Shown: piece by piece, positions 16,510-29,862 of the stretch | Position numbering within the stretch: the first letter of the stretch is position 1 | Layout of the letters: every line of letters begins with the position of its first letter | DNA from: Paracoccaceae bacterium | Lineage (GTDB): Bacteria; Pseudomonadota; Alphaproteobacteria; Rhodobacterales; Rhodobacteraceae | Length of the DNA stretch: 64,000 bases | Reading direction: 5' to 3' | Assembly: GCA_947504705.1 (NCBI GenBank) | Contig: CANNIA010000008.1 | Coordinates: forward strand, 58,368-122,367 | The notes under the pieces: model-generated | The model's input: only the letters and a program-made list of their open reading frames with translations | Told to the model about the DNA's origin: nothing | The model's database searches: none | Made by a program: the position numbers and the translations under genes

Positions 16510-17147
16510 TCCGCCTCGACATCTTCTCCGACCCGGTCTGCCCCTGGTGCTATGTCGGCAAGTCAAACCTTGACCGCGCCTTGGCCGACACTCCCGATCA
16601 CCCCTTTGCGATCCTCTGGCACCCGTTCCAGCTGAACCCTGACATGCCACGCGAAGGTGTGCCAAAGCGCGCCTATCTTGAAGCAAAGCTTGGCGGAAAG
16701 GCCCGTGTCGATGCGATCCACGAACGGCTGCGGGAAGTGGCCCGCGCTGCCGGGGTCGAAATTTTTCCCGACAAAGCCCCTATAGTCCCGAATACGCTCG
16801 ATGCGCACCGCCTGATCCACTGGGCCGGGATCGAAGCCCGGCAATCCCCCGTCGTCCACGCCCTGATGCGCGCCTATTGGGTCGACGGTCGCGATATCGG
16901 TGACGCCGAAACCCTTGCCGACATCGCCGCCGACGAAGGCATGGGCCGGACCGAGACCCTGCGCCTTCTGGCCTCGGACGCTGATGCCGACGATATCCGT
17001 GCCCGTGACGAAGACGCGCGCCGCAAGGGGGTCAACTCGGCCCCGACCTTCCTGATCGCGCAGAAATATGTCGTCACCGGCGCGCAGCCGTCCGAAACCT
17101 GGGGCAAGATCATCGCCGAAATCACCGACGGGCAGGAAAAGGCGTGA
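16506..17147 (+). CDS. DsbA-family oxidoreductase (FrnE / 2-hydroxychromene-2-carboxylate isomerase-like)
   Basis: This 213-residue thioredoxin-fold protein begins MIRLDIFSDPVCPWCYVGK, with a CPWC redox motif at residues 12-15 and no signal peptide, so it acts in the cytoplasm. The internal helical insertion and the cis-Pro segment VNSAPTFLI match the FrnE branch of the DsbA superfamily. Members are thiol oxidoreductases; some relatives isomerise 2-hydroxychromene-2-carboxylate. Its start overlaps the acyl-CoA ligase gene as ATGA and its stop overlaps the MFS start as GTGA, so all three are coupled. Confidence 0.88.
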   Translation: MIRLDIFSDPVCPWCYVGKSNLDRALADTPDHPFAILWHPFQLNPDMPREGVPKRAYLEAKLGGKARVDAIHERLREVARAAGVEIFPDKAPIVPNTLDAHRLIHWAGIEARQSPVVHALMRAYWVDGRDIGDAETLADIAADEGMGRTETLRLLASDADADDIRARDEDARRKGVNSAPTFLIAQKYVVTGAQPSETWGKIIAEITDGQEKA

Positions 17148-18346
17148 CCAAATCCCGCACCTTCGAATTCGTTGCCCTGATCGCGGCCCTGTTCGCCACC
17201 ATCGCCATATCCATCGACGGCATGCTCCCGGCGCTGCCCGAGATTGCCGCCACCCTCTCCCCCGACGCGCCCAATGCAGCCCAACTGGTCGTCACCAGCT
17301 TTGTCTTCGGCATGGGGATCGGCACCCTTTTCGCCGGGCCACTGTCCGACGCCTTCGGGCGCAAACGCGTGATTCTGATCGGTGGCGGCTTCTATGCGCT
17401 TGCCGCCCTCGCCTGCTATTTCGCCCCCTCGCTTGAGGTGCTTCTGGTCGCCCGTGTGCTTCAAGGCCTTGCCGCCTCGGCCCCCCGAGCGGTGTCCATC
17501 GCCATGGTCCGTGACCTCTTTTCCGGCCGCGACATGGCCCGGATCATGAGCTTCGTGATGATGGTCTTCACCCTTGTCCCGGCCATGGCCCCGCTGATGG
17601 GCTCGGGCATCATGTCGCTTGGCGGCTGGCATGCGATCTTTCTTGCCTATATCGCCTTTTCCGGGCTGACCATGCTCTGGCTTGGCCTCCGCCAACCCGA
17701 AACCTTGGCGGTTGACCGCCGCCGCCCATTGCGCGTGACAACCCTTCTCGCCGCCCTGCGTGAGGTTCTAAGCTATCGTGTGATTCTCGTCGGAACCGTG
17801 ATCCAGGCCCTGACCCTTGCAGCCCTGTTCGCCACGCTGTCGTCGATACAAAGCATCTTCGAACAGCAGTTCCATCGTGGGGCCAGCTTCCCCCTCTGGT
17901 TCGCCTTTATCGCTCTGATGGCCATGTCTGGCAGCATGCTGAACAGCCGGATCGTGATGACCCTCGGCATGCATCGCGTCGTGACCCGGACCTATGCCGG
18001 TGTGGTGGGGCTAAGCCTCGCAGCCCTGACCCTGATCTCCTCTGGCCTCCTGCCAGAGAGCATCAGCTTTTCCGTTCAAGTTCTTTGGTGCATTGGTCTT
18101 TTCGCGATGATGGGCCTGACGATGGGCAACCTTAACGCCCTCGCGATGGAGCCTGTCGGCCATATCGCCGGAATGGCTGCCTCGGTCATTTCTGCCATGG
18201 CGACCGTCGGCTCAGTGCTCCTGGCCATCCCCGTCGGCCTCGCCTTCAACGGCACCTCGACGCCGCTTCTTGCCGGAGTTGCCGTGCTGTCTGGTCTGGC
18301 ACTGCTCCTCAGCCGCTTCGGCCTTGCCACGCGACCGAAGACCTAG
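17144..18346 (+). CDS. MFS drug-resistance transporter, Bcr/CflA family
   Basis: The 400-residue inner-membrane protein has about twelve hydrophobic segments. The family block GPLSDAFGRKRVIL follows the second helix (loop 2-3 motif A), and TM5 holds the proton-antiport motif SAPRAVSIAMVRDLF. It should export small hydrophobic compounds using the proton gradient. The start is GTG 17144, overlapping the preceding stop as GTGA; no better start is visible. Its gene end overlaps the convergent mfd end by 4 bases. Confidence 0.88.
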   Translation: MTKSRTFEFVALIAALFATIAISIDGMLPALPEIAATLSPDAPNAAQLVVTSFVFGMGIGTLFAGPLSDAFGRKRVILIGGGFYALAALACYFAPSLEVLLVARVLQGLAASAPRAVSIAMVRDLFSGRDMARIMSFVMMVFTLVPAMAPLMGSGIMSLGGWHAIFLAYIAFSGLTMLWLGLRQPETLAVDRRRPLRVTTLLAALREVLSYRVILVGTVIQALTLAALFATLSSIQSIFEQQFHRGASFPLWFAFIALMAMSGSMLNSRIVMTLGMHRVVTRTYAGVVGLSLAALTLISSGLLPESISFSVQVLWCIGLFAMMGLTMGNLNALAMEPVGHIAGMAASVISAMATVGSVLLAIPVGLAFNGTSTPLLAGVAVLSGLALLLSRFGLATRPKT

Positions 18347-21300
18347 GCCTTTTTCGCGGCCTTCACGATCTCGGCCAGATCGCGTGCGATGTTGAAAGCA
18401 CCCTTGATCCGGTCGGCCTCGGACTTCATCTCGCCCTGCAGCACGATCTTGTTGCCGTTCACCCGCACCGCCGCGCCTTGCGCCTTGATGAAATCGACCA
18501 GACCGGCCGGATTGGCGAACTTGTCGTTGTGAAAGCTGATCGTTGCCCCCTTTGGTCCCGCATCCAGCTTTGAAATCCCCGCCCGCTTGCACATCGCCTT
18601 GATCCGCACGATCAGCATCAGCGTGTTGACCTCTTTCGGCAGCGCCCCGAACCGGTCGATCAGTTCCGCGGCGAAACCCTCAAGCTCCACCTTCGTCGTC
18701 AGAGAAGACAGACGCCGGTAAAGCCCCAGCCGGATATCCAGATCAGCGATATAGCTTTCCGGGATCATCACCGGCACGCCAAGGTTCAACTGCGGCGACC
18801 AACCGTCATCGATGTTGGCCAGCCCCTGCAACTCACCCGATTTGATCTTGGCAATCGTGTCTTCCAGCATTTGCTGGTAAAGCTCGTAGCCGACTTCGGT
18901 GATATGCCCTGACTGCTCTTCGCCCAAAAGGTTGCCCGCGCCCCGCAGGTCAAGGTCATGGGAGGCCAAGTTGAACCCCGCCCCCAACGCATCCAGACTG
19001 CCCAGAAGTCGCAGACGCTTTGTCGCCCGAGGCGTCAGGGGCGCGCGGGGTTTCGTCGTCAGATAGCAATAGGCCCGGGTCTTCGACCGCCCCACCCTGC
19101 CCCGTATCTGGTAAAGCTGCGCCAGACCAAACATGTCGGCGCGGTGGATGATCATCGTGTTCGCGGTCGGGATGTCCAAACCGCTTTCGACGATCGAGGT
19201 CGCGACCAGCACATCCTGCTTGCCGTCGTAGAACTGGTTCATCCGGTCATCCAGCTCTCCCGCCGCCAACTGCCCATGAGCGATGACATAGCTGGCTTCG
19301 GGGACATGAGTGCGCAGGAAATCCTCGACAAATGGCAGATCGGAAATCCTTGGAACGACATAGAAACTTTGCCCACCTCGGAACCGTTCGCGCAGGATCG
19401 CCTCGCGGATGGTAATGGTGTCGAACTCGGCGACATAGGTGCGGATCGCCAGCCGGTCGACCGGAGGCGTCGCGATGATCGACAGATCGCGCACTCCGGT
19501 CAGCGACAGCTGCAACGTCCGGGGAATCGGCGTCGCGGTCAGGGTCAGGACGTGAACCTCACTCCGCATTTCCTTTAGCCGTTCCTTGTGGGTGACGCCA
19601 AAGTGCTGTTCCTCGTCGATCACCAAAAGCCCAAGCTTCTTGAAGCTGACCGACTTGGCCAACAGCGCATGGGTACCGATGACGATGTCGACGCTGCCAT
19701 CTGCCATCGCGGCGCGGGTTGCATTCGCATCCTTCGCGCTAACAAAGCGCGACAGGGGTTTGATGGATATGGGAAATCCGCGAAAGCGTTCGACAAAACT
19801 GCGATAGTGCTGCCGCGCCAGAAGCGTGGTCGGGCAAACCACTGCCACCTGCATACCTGACAGCGCCGCAACGAATGCCGCGCGCATCGCGACTTCGGTC
19901 TTGCCAAACCCGACATCGCCCACGATGAGGCGATCCATTGGCGAGCCCTTCTCCAGATCCGCCACAACATCGGCAATCGCCGCCAACTGGTCGTCCGTCT
20001 CCTGATAGGGGAACCGCGCCGCAAAAGTCTCCCAGATCGAATGCGGAGCCTCCAGCACCGGCGCATGGCGCAACGCGCGTTCGGCGGCAACCCGCATCAG
20101 CCGCTCGGCAATCTCGCGGATGCGTTCCTTAAGTTTTGCTTTCTTCGCCTGCCATGCCCCGCCGCCAAGGCGGTCAAGCAATCCCTCTTCATGGCCATAG
20201 CGGCTGAGCAGTTCGATGTTCTCGACCGGCAGGTAAAGTTTTGCGTTTTCTGCATATTCCAGCATGACGCAGGCATGCGGCGCCCCCAGCGCCGTGATCG
20301 TCTCGATCCCCAGATAGCGGCCCACGCCATGTTCGACATGCACCACCAGATCGCCGGGGCTTAAGGTGTCAACTTCACGAAGGAAGTTCTCCGCCTTTCG
20401 CTTCCGCCGCGGTTTTGCCACAAGCCGGTCGCCCAGAACATCCTGTTCAGAAATGACGGCCAAACCCTTGGCAACAAATCCAGATTCCAAGGGCCAGACC
20501 GCAAGGAACAACCCACCTTTACCCTCGGGCAAGTCGCGGAAATCGGCGATTTCTCGCGCCCCGGTCAGACCATTGTCGGCCAACAGCCCCTTCAACCGTT
20601 CGCGTGCACCCTCGGACCAGCTGGCAATCACCACCTGCCCCGTCTTTGCCAAAACGCGAATATGATCGGCCAAGGCTCCGAAAAGATTCAGCTTTTCCTG
20701 CTGCCGCTCGGGCGCGAAACTCCTCCCCGCCCGCGCGCCTGCATCCAGAACCCCCGGCCCCGGACTTTGCGGCAGGGGCGAAAGCTGCACTACCCGATGA
20801 GAGGCCACCGCCGCCTCCCAAGCCGCATCGTTCAGATACAATTCCCCCGCCGGAACCGGCTTGTAGACCGTATCCATCCGGCCCTTGGCACCCATCGCCT
20901 CATGGCGGGCGTCATAGCTGTCGTCGATCCCCTCCCACCGCGACAGGCGCGCGGCAGTGACCTGATCATCCAGCAAGACCGTCGTATCTGGCAGATAGTC
21001 GAACAGCGTCTCCAGTCGCGTATGAAAGAACGGCAGCCAATGCTCCATCCCCTGATGCTTGCGGCCCGCGCTGACCGCTTCATACAAGGGATCGTCCGTC
21101 CCTGCCGCGCCGAAGCTGATTCGGTAGTTCTGCCGGAACCGCGCAATCGCCGCCTCGTCCAGCACGATCTCGGAGACAGCCGCGAATTCCACCCGCTTCA
21201 GCTTTTCAATCGTGCGCTGGGTCTCCGGGTCGAACCGCCGCGCGCCGTCCAGCACGTCGCCAAAGAAATCCAGCCGGATCGGCCCGCCCGGCCCCGGCGG

Positions 21301-21789
21301 ATAGATATCGACGATGCCCCCGCGCAAGGCAAAATCGCCTGGTTCCGCCACGGTAGAAACCGGCGAAAAGCCCATCCGGGCCAGAAAGCCCTTCAGCCGC
21401 GCCTCATCCACCCGCTCACCGACCGTGGCGCGGAACGAGGCCCCCCGCACCACCTCACGCGACGGCAGCCGCTGGGCCGCAGCATTCAGCGTCGTCACCA
21501 GCACGAAAGGAGCAGACAGCCCATCAACCAAGGCCGACAAGGTCGCCATTCGCCGCGCCGAAATCTCGGGGTTGGGGCTGACCCTGTCGTAAGGCAGACA
21601 ATCCCAGGCTGGGAAATCCAGGACCGCAACGCCGGGAGCCATCACCGCCAGCGCCGCCCGCATCGCTTCGGCCCGCTTGTCGTCGCGGGCGATATGCAGG
21701 ACCGGACGACCCCGCTCCAATTCGCGCAGCACGATCCTGGCGTCAAAGCCTTCGGGGGCACCGCCCATCAAGATGCGTTCGGCCGTCAT
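18343..21789 (-). CDS. mfd: Transcription-repair coupling factor
   Basis: Mfd releases RNA polymerase stalled at DNA damage and recruits UvrA. The 1,148-residue protein shows the N-terminal UvrB-like region, the RNA-polymerase-interacting domain with SPGDLVVHVEHGVGRYLGIE, and the RecG-like motor: Walker A VGDVGFGKTEVAMRAAF, box DEEQHFGVTHKE, LTLTATPIPRTLQLS and QIRGRVGRS. The C-terminal TRCF domain follows with IDRFGALPKEV. Length is normal. Long open frames on the opposite strand of this gene are shadows. Confidence 0.97.
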   Translation of the reverse strand: MTAERILMGGAPEGFDARIVLRELERGRPVLHIARDDKRAEAMRAALAVMAPGVAVLDFPAWDCLPYDRVSPNPEISARRMATLSALVDGLSAPFVLVTTLNAAAQRLPSREVVRGASFRATVGERVDEARLKGFLARMGFSPVSTVAEPGDFALRGGIVDIYPPGPGGPIRLDFFGDVLDGARRFDPETQRTIEKLKRVEFAAVSEIVLDEAAIARFRQNYRISFGAAGTDDPLYEAVSAGRKHQGMEHWLPFFHTRLETLFDYLPDTTVLLDDQVTAARLSRWEGIDDSYDARHEAMGAKGRMDTVYKPVPAGELYLNDAAWEAAVASHRVVQLSPLPQSPGPGVLDAGARAGRSFAPERQQEKLNLFGALADHIRVLAKTGQVVIASWSEGARERLKGLLADNGLTGAREIADFRDLPEGKGGLFLAVWPLESGFVAKGLAVISEQDVLGDRLVAKPRRKRKAENFLREVDTLSPGDLVVHVEHGVGRYLGIETITALGAPHACVMLEYAENAKLYLPVENIELLSRYGHEEGLLDRLGGGAWQAKKAKLKERIREIAERLMRVAAERALRHAPVLEAPHSIWETFAARFPYQETDDQLAAIADVVADLEKGSPMDRLIVGDVGFGKTEVAMRAAFVAALSGMQVAVVCPTTLLARQHYRSFVERFRGFPISIKPLSRFVSAKDANATRAAMADGSVDIVIGTHALLAKSVSFKKLGLLVIDEEQHFGVTHKERLKEMRSEVHVLTLTATPIPRTLQLSLTGVRDLSIIATPPVDRLAIRTYVAEFDTITIREAILRERFRGGQSFYVVPRISDLPFVEDFLRTHVPEASYVIAHGQLAAGELDDRMNQFYDGKQDVLVATSIVESGLDIPTANTMIIHRADMFGLAQLYQIRGRVGRSKTRAYCYLTTKPRAPLTPRATKRLRLLGSLDALGAGFNLASHDLDLRGAGNLLGEEQSGHITEVGYELYQQMLEDTIAKIKSGELQGLANIDDGWSPQLNLGVPVMIPESYIADLDIRLGLYRRLSSLTTKVELEGFAAELIDRFGALPKEVNTLMLIVRIKAMCKRAGISKLDAGPKGATISFHNDKFANPAGLVDFIKAQGAAVRVNGNKIVLQGEMKSEADRIKGAFNIARDLAEIVKAAKKA

Positions 21790-21801
21790 CGCGGGGTGAT
21801 C

Positions 21802-22326
21802 CTAGTTCAAAACGGTCGAATGGAAATTTTGCCACATGCCATAAATCGCCGTGACCGTGATCGCGATCATTCCGACCAACTGAGTCACGCGCCGGTGCCA
21901 GAGCAGGCTTTGGAAAAGGGTCTCTGCAGCGCCTTCGGAACCGATCACGATCCTTGCGGTTCGAATGCTGTGCCAGATGACGATTGTCATCGGTCCCATC
22001 ATCAGGAACAGCGCCTGCGCAAACTCGACATCGTAGACAAAGGCCAAGGTCCCAAGAACCGTGAACCAGAAACAGGCGAAGCCGATCACCAAGGGCAGCC
22101 CGGTATCGATCACATCAAGGATTCGTGTGGCATAGACCCGGGCCAGATCCTGCACATCCTTCTCGGCCTGGCCGCCCAACCTTCGGGCGCGGTAGATCAT
22201 GTCATGCGGAACGCCCATGACCCAGTGACTGGCCGATGACCAAAGCACGGCCAACGCGATCCAGAACCACAGGTTCGAGAAGGAACGCAGGTCAATCACT
22301 TCCGAAGCGATGCCGAAGGCGTCCAT
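21802..22326 (-). CDS. Membrane protein of the 'component of SufBCD complex' group
   Basis: The 174-residue product has four likely membrane helices (around residues 15-35, 68-90, 95-115 and 145-165). It contains LRSFSNLWFWIALAVLWSSASHWVMG and GFACFWFTVLGTLAFVYDVEFAQA regions in full, which I recall from Rhodobacterales proteins labelled 'component of SufBCD complex'. The label has no experimental support that I know of, and membrane topology makes a direct SufBCD role doubtful. ATG 22326 (MDAFGIAS) was chosen. It is divergent from hemB with 142 bases between and ends 12 bases before the mfd start. Confidence 0.65.
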   Translation of the reverse strand: MDAFGIASEVIDLRSFSNLWFWIALAVLWSSASHWVMGVPHDMIYRARRLGGQAEKDVQDLARVYATRILDVIDTGLPLVIGFACFWFTVLGTLAFVYDVEFAQALFLMMGPMTIVIWHSIRTARIVIGSEGAAETLFQSLLWHRRVTQLVGMIAITVTAIYGMWQNFHSTVLN

Positions 22327-22381
22327 CTTGCGGCTTTCCTTTCCGGGCCATCCCCAAGGCGTTTCGTCCAAGGTCTCTTGA

Positions 22382-23470
<1,089 letters not shown>

Positions 23471-23472
23471 GA

Positions 23473-25569
23473 TCAGTCAAACTGCCCCTGCACCGTGTTC
23501 GTCAGATCGTTCAGCGAAAACGGCTTGGGCAGGAAGACCGCATTAGGAATGTCACCCTGATCGTTGTTCAGGAAATCCTCGGCATAGCCCGACACGAAAA
23601 TCACCCGCGCATTGGGGCGCGTGATCAGCGCCTGGCGCACCCAGGTCGGGCCGTCCATGCCCGGCATCATCACATCGGTCACAAAAACATCGACCTCCAG
23701 CGCGGGATCCTCAAGCGTCTTCAGCGCCTCTTCGGCACTCTCTGCCTCCAGCACGGTATAGCCCCGCAGCCGCAACGCCCGCCCGGCAAAGGCACGCACT
23801 GGCGCCTCGTCTTCGACCAAAAGCACAACGCCCGCTCCATGCCGGGTTGACCGGCGCCGGGATTCGGGGGCCGGTTCAGTCTTTTCGACCGGATCATGCA
23901 CCGGGAAGTAAAGCGCGAAGGTCGAGCCTTCCCCGGGCGTCGAATCCGCAAAAATGAAGCCTCCCGACTGCTTGACGATCCCATAGGCCATCGAAAGGCC
24001 AAGACCCGTCCCCTCGCCCGTGCGCTTGGTGGTGAAGAAGGGTTCAAAAATCTTCTTCCGGTTCTCCGGCGAAATCCCGACCCCCTGATCCACCACCCGG
24101 ATGACCGAGTAATCCCCCGCCGGCACCACTGCCCGGTCGCGGTGCATATCCTCGACCAGCGTCACCGGTTCGGTCTCGACCACAACCTCGCCCCCCGCAG
24201 GCATCGCATCGCGGGCGTTGATCACCAGATTGACCACGACCTGCTCCAACTGCCGCCGATCCGCCCGGATCGGACGCAAGGCGCGGGCCAGTGCCTGCCC
24301 CAGATGCGCCTGCCGCAAGCCCACCCGTTCCCCGATCAAGCGGTTCAGAAGGTGGGTCAGGTCCGAGAGCAGCTCCTCCAGATCCAGAAGTTCCGGCTGC
24401 AACGTCTGCTTGCGCGAAAACGCCAGCAATTGCCTCACCAAAGCCGCCGCCCGGTTCGCATTCTGCCGGATCTGCTCCAGATCGGCGTAATCGGCGTCCT
24501 CTTTGCCGTGGCGCAGGAACAAAAGGTCGCAATGGCCGGAGATCGCGGTCAGCAAGTTGTTGAAATCATGCGCAATGCCGCCCGCTAACTGGCCAATGGC
24601 TTGCATCTTCTGGCTTTGCACCACTTGGGCCTCAAGCGACTTCATCCGCGTCACGTCCTGGATGACCGCAATCGCCCCCACCCGTCCGCCCTCTTCGTGC
24701 CGGTGCAGCGTCACCTGCATGAACACATCTTCCTCGGCCCGCCGGGCCCGCAAGACCTCGGTCCCGCCGGGAAGCCGCCCGCTGACCACATCGGCCAGCC
24801 AATCCGAAACCGGCCGCCCCAACCCGTCGAACAGCTCATGAAATACCGTGGTCTGCGCGCCGCTGCGCAACATCAGGTCGCGCGCCATCCGGTTGGCTTG
24901 ACGCAGCACCCCGTCACGGCCAAAGACCATCAGCGACACCGGCACCGACTCGAATTCGCCCGTCTCTGGCGCGGGAATAAGGTCCGGCAAAGCCTCACGC
25001 GAGCTACCGGCTGCAGGGAAAGCCTCAACCCGCCAGAGAAACCGGTCCGGCCCGGCCCGCTGAGCCGTGATCCGCAGCATCCCGTCCCTCGTGGCAAGGT
25101 CGTGGCACGCCGACCCATCCAGCGATGCCGCTTTCTGCAGGCGCAGGAACAGATGCGAGGGGTCAAGCACATGCCGCCCAAAGGCCGCAATGATTGACGC
25201 CGCACCCGTACCAAAGCGCGCCTCTGCCACCGGGTTGCGCAGAAGCACATGGCCATTCGGGTCTGTGCTGAACCAGGCCGCAGGGTCTTCGGCCACAGAA
25301 GCGAACGCACGGATGTCCGCCGCGCCAAGGCGGATGAAGCTGGTGCCAAGCACAGCAAGGATCACGACGGCCAGAAAGGCCAGACTAAGGCCGCTCACCC
25401 CCGCTGTGGGGTTGCTCCCAAGCCAACCCAAAAGCCAAAGCCCGAAAAATCCGCAACCCGCAAACCCCATGGCCATCGTGCCGAAGACAAGCCTTCCGCC
25501 TCTTGGCCGCTTGAGTGTTTCAAATCCCGACCAGGCCACAATGCCCTCGCACGTTCCCCGGGCAACCAT
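23473..25569 (-). CDS. cckA: Hybrid histidine kinase CckA
   Basis: CckA starts the CckA-ChpT-CtrA phosphorelay that controls cell cycle, motility and, in Rhodobacterales, gene transfer agents. The 698-residue protein has two N-terminal membrane helices (about residues 35-50 and 57-78), PAS-like regions, HisKA with [13 protein letters not shown], HATPase with [14 protein letters not shown] and the [15 protein letters not shown] box, and a C-terminal receiver whose phosphoacceptor Asp is in [11 protein letters not shown]. The start is uncertain: ATG 25569 is only 13 bases from a CtrA box, so translation may begin further in, for example at GTG 25539 or near MAMGFAG. Confidence 0.92.
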   Translation of the reverse strand: MVARGTCEGIVAWSGFETLKRPRGGRLVFGTMAMGFAGCGFFGLWLLGWLGSNPTAGVSGLSLAFLAVVILAVLGTSFIRLGAADIRAFASVAEDPAAWFSTDPNGHVLLRNPVAEARFGTGAASIIAAFGRHVLDPSHLFLRLQKAASLDGSACHDLATRDGMLRITAQRAGPDRFLWRVEAFPAAGSSREALPDLIPAPETGEFESVPVSLMVFGRDGVLRQANRMARDLMLRSGAQTTVFHELFDGLGRPVSDWLADVVSGRLPGGTEVLRARRAEEDVFMQVTLHRHEEGGRVGAIAVIQDVTRMKSLEAQVVQSQKMQAIGQLAGGIAHDFNNLLTAISGHCDLLFLRHGKEDADYADLEQIRQNANRAAALVRQLLAFSRKQTLQPELLDLEELLSDLTHLLNRLIGERVGLRQAHLGQALARALRPIRADRRQLEQVVVNLVINARDAMPAGGEVVVETEPVTLVEDMHRDRAVVPAGDYSVIRVVDQGVGISPENRKKIFEPFFTTKRTGEGTGLGLSMAYGIVKQSGGFIFADSTPGEGSTFALYFPVHDPVEKTEPAPESRRRSTRHGAGVVLLVEDEAPVRAFAGRALRLRGYTVLEAESAEEALKTLEDPALEVDVFVTDVMMPGMDGPTWVRQALITRPNARVIFVSGYAEDFLNNDQGDIPNAVFLPKPFSLNDLTNTVQGQFD

Positions 25570-25582
25570 GGCCGGAAAAAAG

Positions 25583-25597
25583 TTAACTGATGCTTAA
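25583..25597 (-). promoter_or_regulatory. CtrA-binding site upstream of cckA
   Basis: TTAA (25583-25586), seven bases, TTAA (25594-25597) matches the CtrA consensus TTAA-N7-TTAA exactly. Read on the minus strand it continues to TTAAC, the preferred form. It lies just upstream of cckA. Confidence 0.65.
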
Positions 25598-25635
25598 CCA
25601 GAACCACGATACCCGCAATAGTTGCAGCCAGTGAA

Positions 25636-26789
25636 CTAGGATCGCCTGACGAGGGCAAGAAAAAACCCATCCCCATGACTTAGCGGGGTCAAGGAAAGGC
25701 TCTTCTTCAGCACCCAGTCGGGATGTCGGCCAAGGAATGCCGCCGCTTGCGCTTGATTCTCGGCCTGAAGAAAGGAACAGGTTGCATAAGCCAACCAGCC
25801 ACCCGCCGCGACCATCGGCGCAACGCGGTCCAGAATTTCCGCCTGAATGCAGGTCAATTCCGCCAGCCGCTCAGGGGTCAGTTGCCACTTCCCATCGGGG
25901 TCGCGCCGCCAACTTCCGGACCCGGAACAGGGCGCATCGACCATCACCAGATCATAGGGCGCGCTGGCTTCGGGTCGCTCGGTCAGGGCCACCTTGACGC
26001 CCGCCCGCGCCGCACGGGCCGGAAGGTCGGCCATCCGCCGGGGTGCGATGTCATGGGCGAACAGCTTCAGCCGCGCCTGCCCCGCCATGGCCAGCGTCTT
26101 GCCGCCCCCGCCGGCGCAATGGTCCAGAACGCGCATTCCGTCCTGCAAGGGCAGCGCTGCGACAATGGCTTGCGACGACAGGTCCTGCAATTCGACCAGA
26201 CCCGAGGCAAAGGCCTTGCTCGCCTTGATCTTCCGCTCGCCACCGGTGACTTCCAATGCAAGCGGGGTTTGGGTGCACAGCTTTGCAGTGATGCCCTCAC
26301 CCGCCAGAAGCTCGATGGCTTCGACACGGAGGGCTTTGGCCGGATTGATCCGAAGATAGACCGGGGCACGGTCCTTCATCGCCTGCATAACCGGGTCGAA
26401 ATCCGCCCCCAGACTTTGCCGCAAAGGCTCTTCCAGCCAATCGGGAATGTCGTGACCCTCGGCCCCTATCGGTGCGCGTCCCACCTCGTCCACCGGGTCG
26501 GGTGCTGCCGGATCATGCGGACCACCGCCAAAAAAGGCCGGGCGCTGATCCTCGGGCAAGCTACCCACAAAGCCCAGAACCAACCCCCGCCCCGTAAGGC
26601 CACCGCCCAAAGCCGCATAAGAAGACCGGCAACGCAGGCACTGAAACACGATATCACGAATCTCGGCCCTGTCACTGGATCCCGCATAGCGCGCACCCCG
26701 CGCCCAGGTGGTCAAAACCTGCTCGACCGCAGCGCCTGCCAGCACCTTGTCCAGCACCTCGATGGCCGCCGAAGCCCGCGCCCCGGGGG

Positions 26790-26793
<4 letters not shown>
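25636..26793 (-). CDS. rsmB: RsmB-family 16S rRNA m5C methyltransferase
   Basis: The 385-residue SAM-dependent methyltransferase should methylate a cytosine of 16S rRNA. It shows the N-terminal NusB-like helical part, the SAM-binding region with VLDHCAGGGGKTLAMA, and the two catalytic-loop cysteines: VDAPCSGSGSWRRDPDGKW and YATCSFLQAEN. The length is shorter than E. coli RsmB (429), as usual for this alphaproteobacterial branch, so the exact target base is not certain. Its start overlaps the MBL-fold gene stop by 4 bases, putting it third in the guaB operon. Confidence 0.85.
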
Positions 26794-29026
<2,233 letters not shown>

Positions 29027-29040
29027 CTAACGTCGTTTGG

Positions 29041-29094
29041 CGGTTCCCCTTTTCACGGGGACCGAAGCTTTGCAAGGGCAAATCCACCCTTGCA
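29041..29094. promoter_or_regulatory. Two stem-loops in the guaB leader / divergent spacer
   Basis: A stem formed by CGGTTCCCC and GGGGACCG with one bulge at 29041-29064, and an 8-pair stem TGCAAGGG/CCCTTGCA at 29071-29094, lie between guaB and the divergent amidotransferase gene. They could act as a regulatory leader or as back-to-back regulatory sites. No known riboswitch fold is recognised. Confidence 0.35.
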
Positions 29095-29143
29095 GGCCGC
29101 GCGCCGCCATGCTGTTTCTTGGCGGTAGAAGCGGAGGGCCATC

Positions 29144-29848
29144 ATGCGCGTTGCCATCGTTGAAAACACAAGGGTAACCCATCACGGACAGGTCGGCGTC
29201 GCCCTGCACGAAGCTGCCGCCCTGATCGACCTTTACAAGCCGTGGTCAGGCCAGCCGCTGCCCGAAACCGTGCATGCCGATGCGCTGGTCGTCTTCGGTG
29301 GCGAACAGTCGGCGCTGGACGACCACACCCACCCCTACCTGCCGGAACTGGCGAAACTGATGTCCGCCTATTCCGCGATGGACCGCCCGGTCCTTGGCAT
29401 CTGCCTTGGCAGCCAACTTATGGCCCGCGCCTTCGGCGGGACAAACCACCTTGGCATCGCCCGCGAATTCGGCTGGTGCGAGGTTGAACTGACCGAGGAA
29501 GGCCGCCGCGACCCCGTCCTCTCCGCCCTGCCCGCGCGCTTTCCCATCGCACAATGGCATTCCGACACCTTCACGCTGCCCGAAGGTGCCGTCCGTCTTG
29601 CGAAAAGCCCCACCGCACCCAACCAGGCCTTCCGCGTCGGACGTGCCAGCTACGCCACTCAGTTCCACTTCGAAGCCAGCCGCGCCGTGATGCAAGACTG
29701 GATCACCAGCTTCCCCGAAGCCGTCACCCGCAACGACCCGGATTTCATCGCCAACCACCCCCAGCTTGCCCGCACCAAAGGTGCCGAAGCCGACGCCCAC
29801 GGGCTCGCCATTGCCCGTGCCTGGGTCAACCTGATCCACCGCGCCTAA
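29144..29848 (+). CDS. Class I glutamine amidotransferase-like protein
   Basis: This 234-residue protein has the complete triad of class I amidotransferases: nucleophile Cys87 in GICLGSQL, and His175 and Glu177 in QFHFEAS. It is a stand-alone GATase domain of the kind often labelled GMP synthase-like amidotransferase. It is not the GuaA amidotransferase, which is fused to an ATP pyrophosphatase. The physiological amide donor or acceptor is unknown; relatives include gamma-glutamyl hydrolases of polyamine breakdown. It is divergent from guaB, 135 bases apart, a position that may be coincidental. Confidence 0.85.
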   Translation: MRVAIVENTRVTHHGQVGVALHEAAALIDLYKPWSGQPLPETVHADALVVFGGEQSALDDHTHPYLPELAKLMSAYSAMDRPVLGICLGSQLMARAFGGTNHLGIAREFGWCEVELTEEGRRDPVLSALPARFPIAQWHSDTFTLPEGAVRLAKSPTAPNQAFRVGRASYATQFHFEASRAVMQDWITSFPEAVTRNDPDFIANHPQLARTKGAEADAHGLAIARAWVNLIHRA

Positions 29849-29862
29849 ACCTTTCATACTGG

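Noticed and set aside
20662..22239. 525-codon plus-strand open frame opposite mfd
   Set aside because: It covers mfd and a membrane-protein gene, both well supported on the minus strand, and its translation is Arg/Pro-rich as expected for an antisense GC-rich frame.
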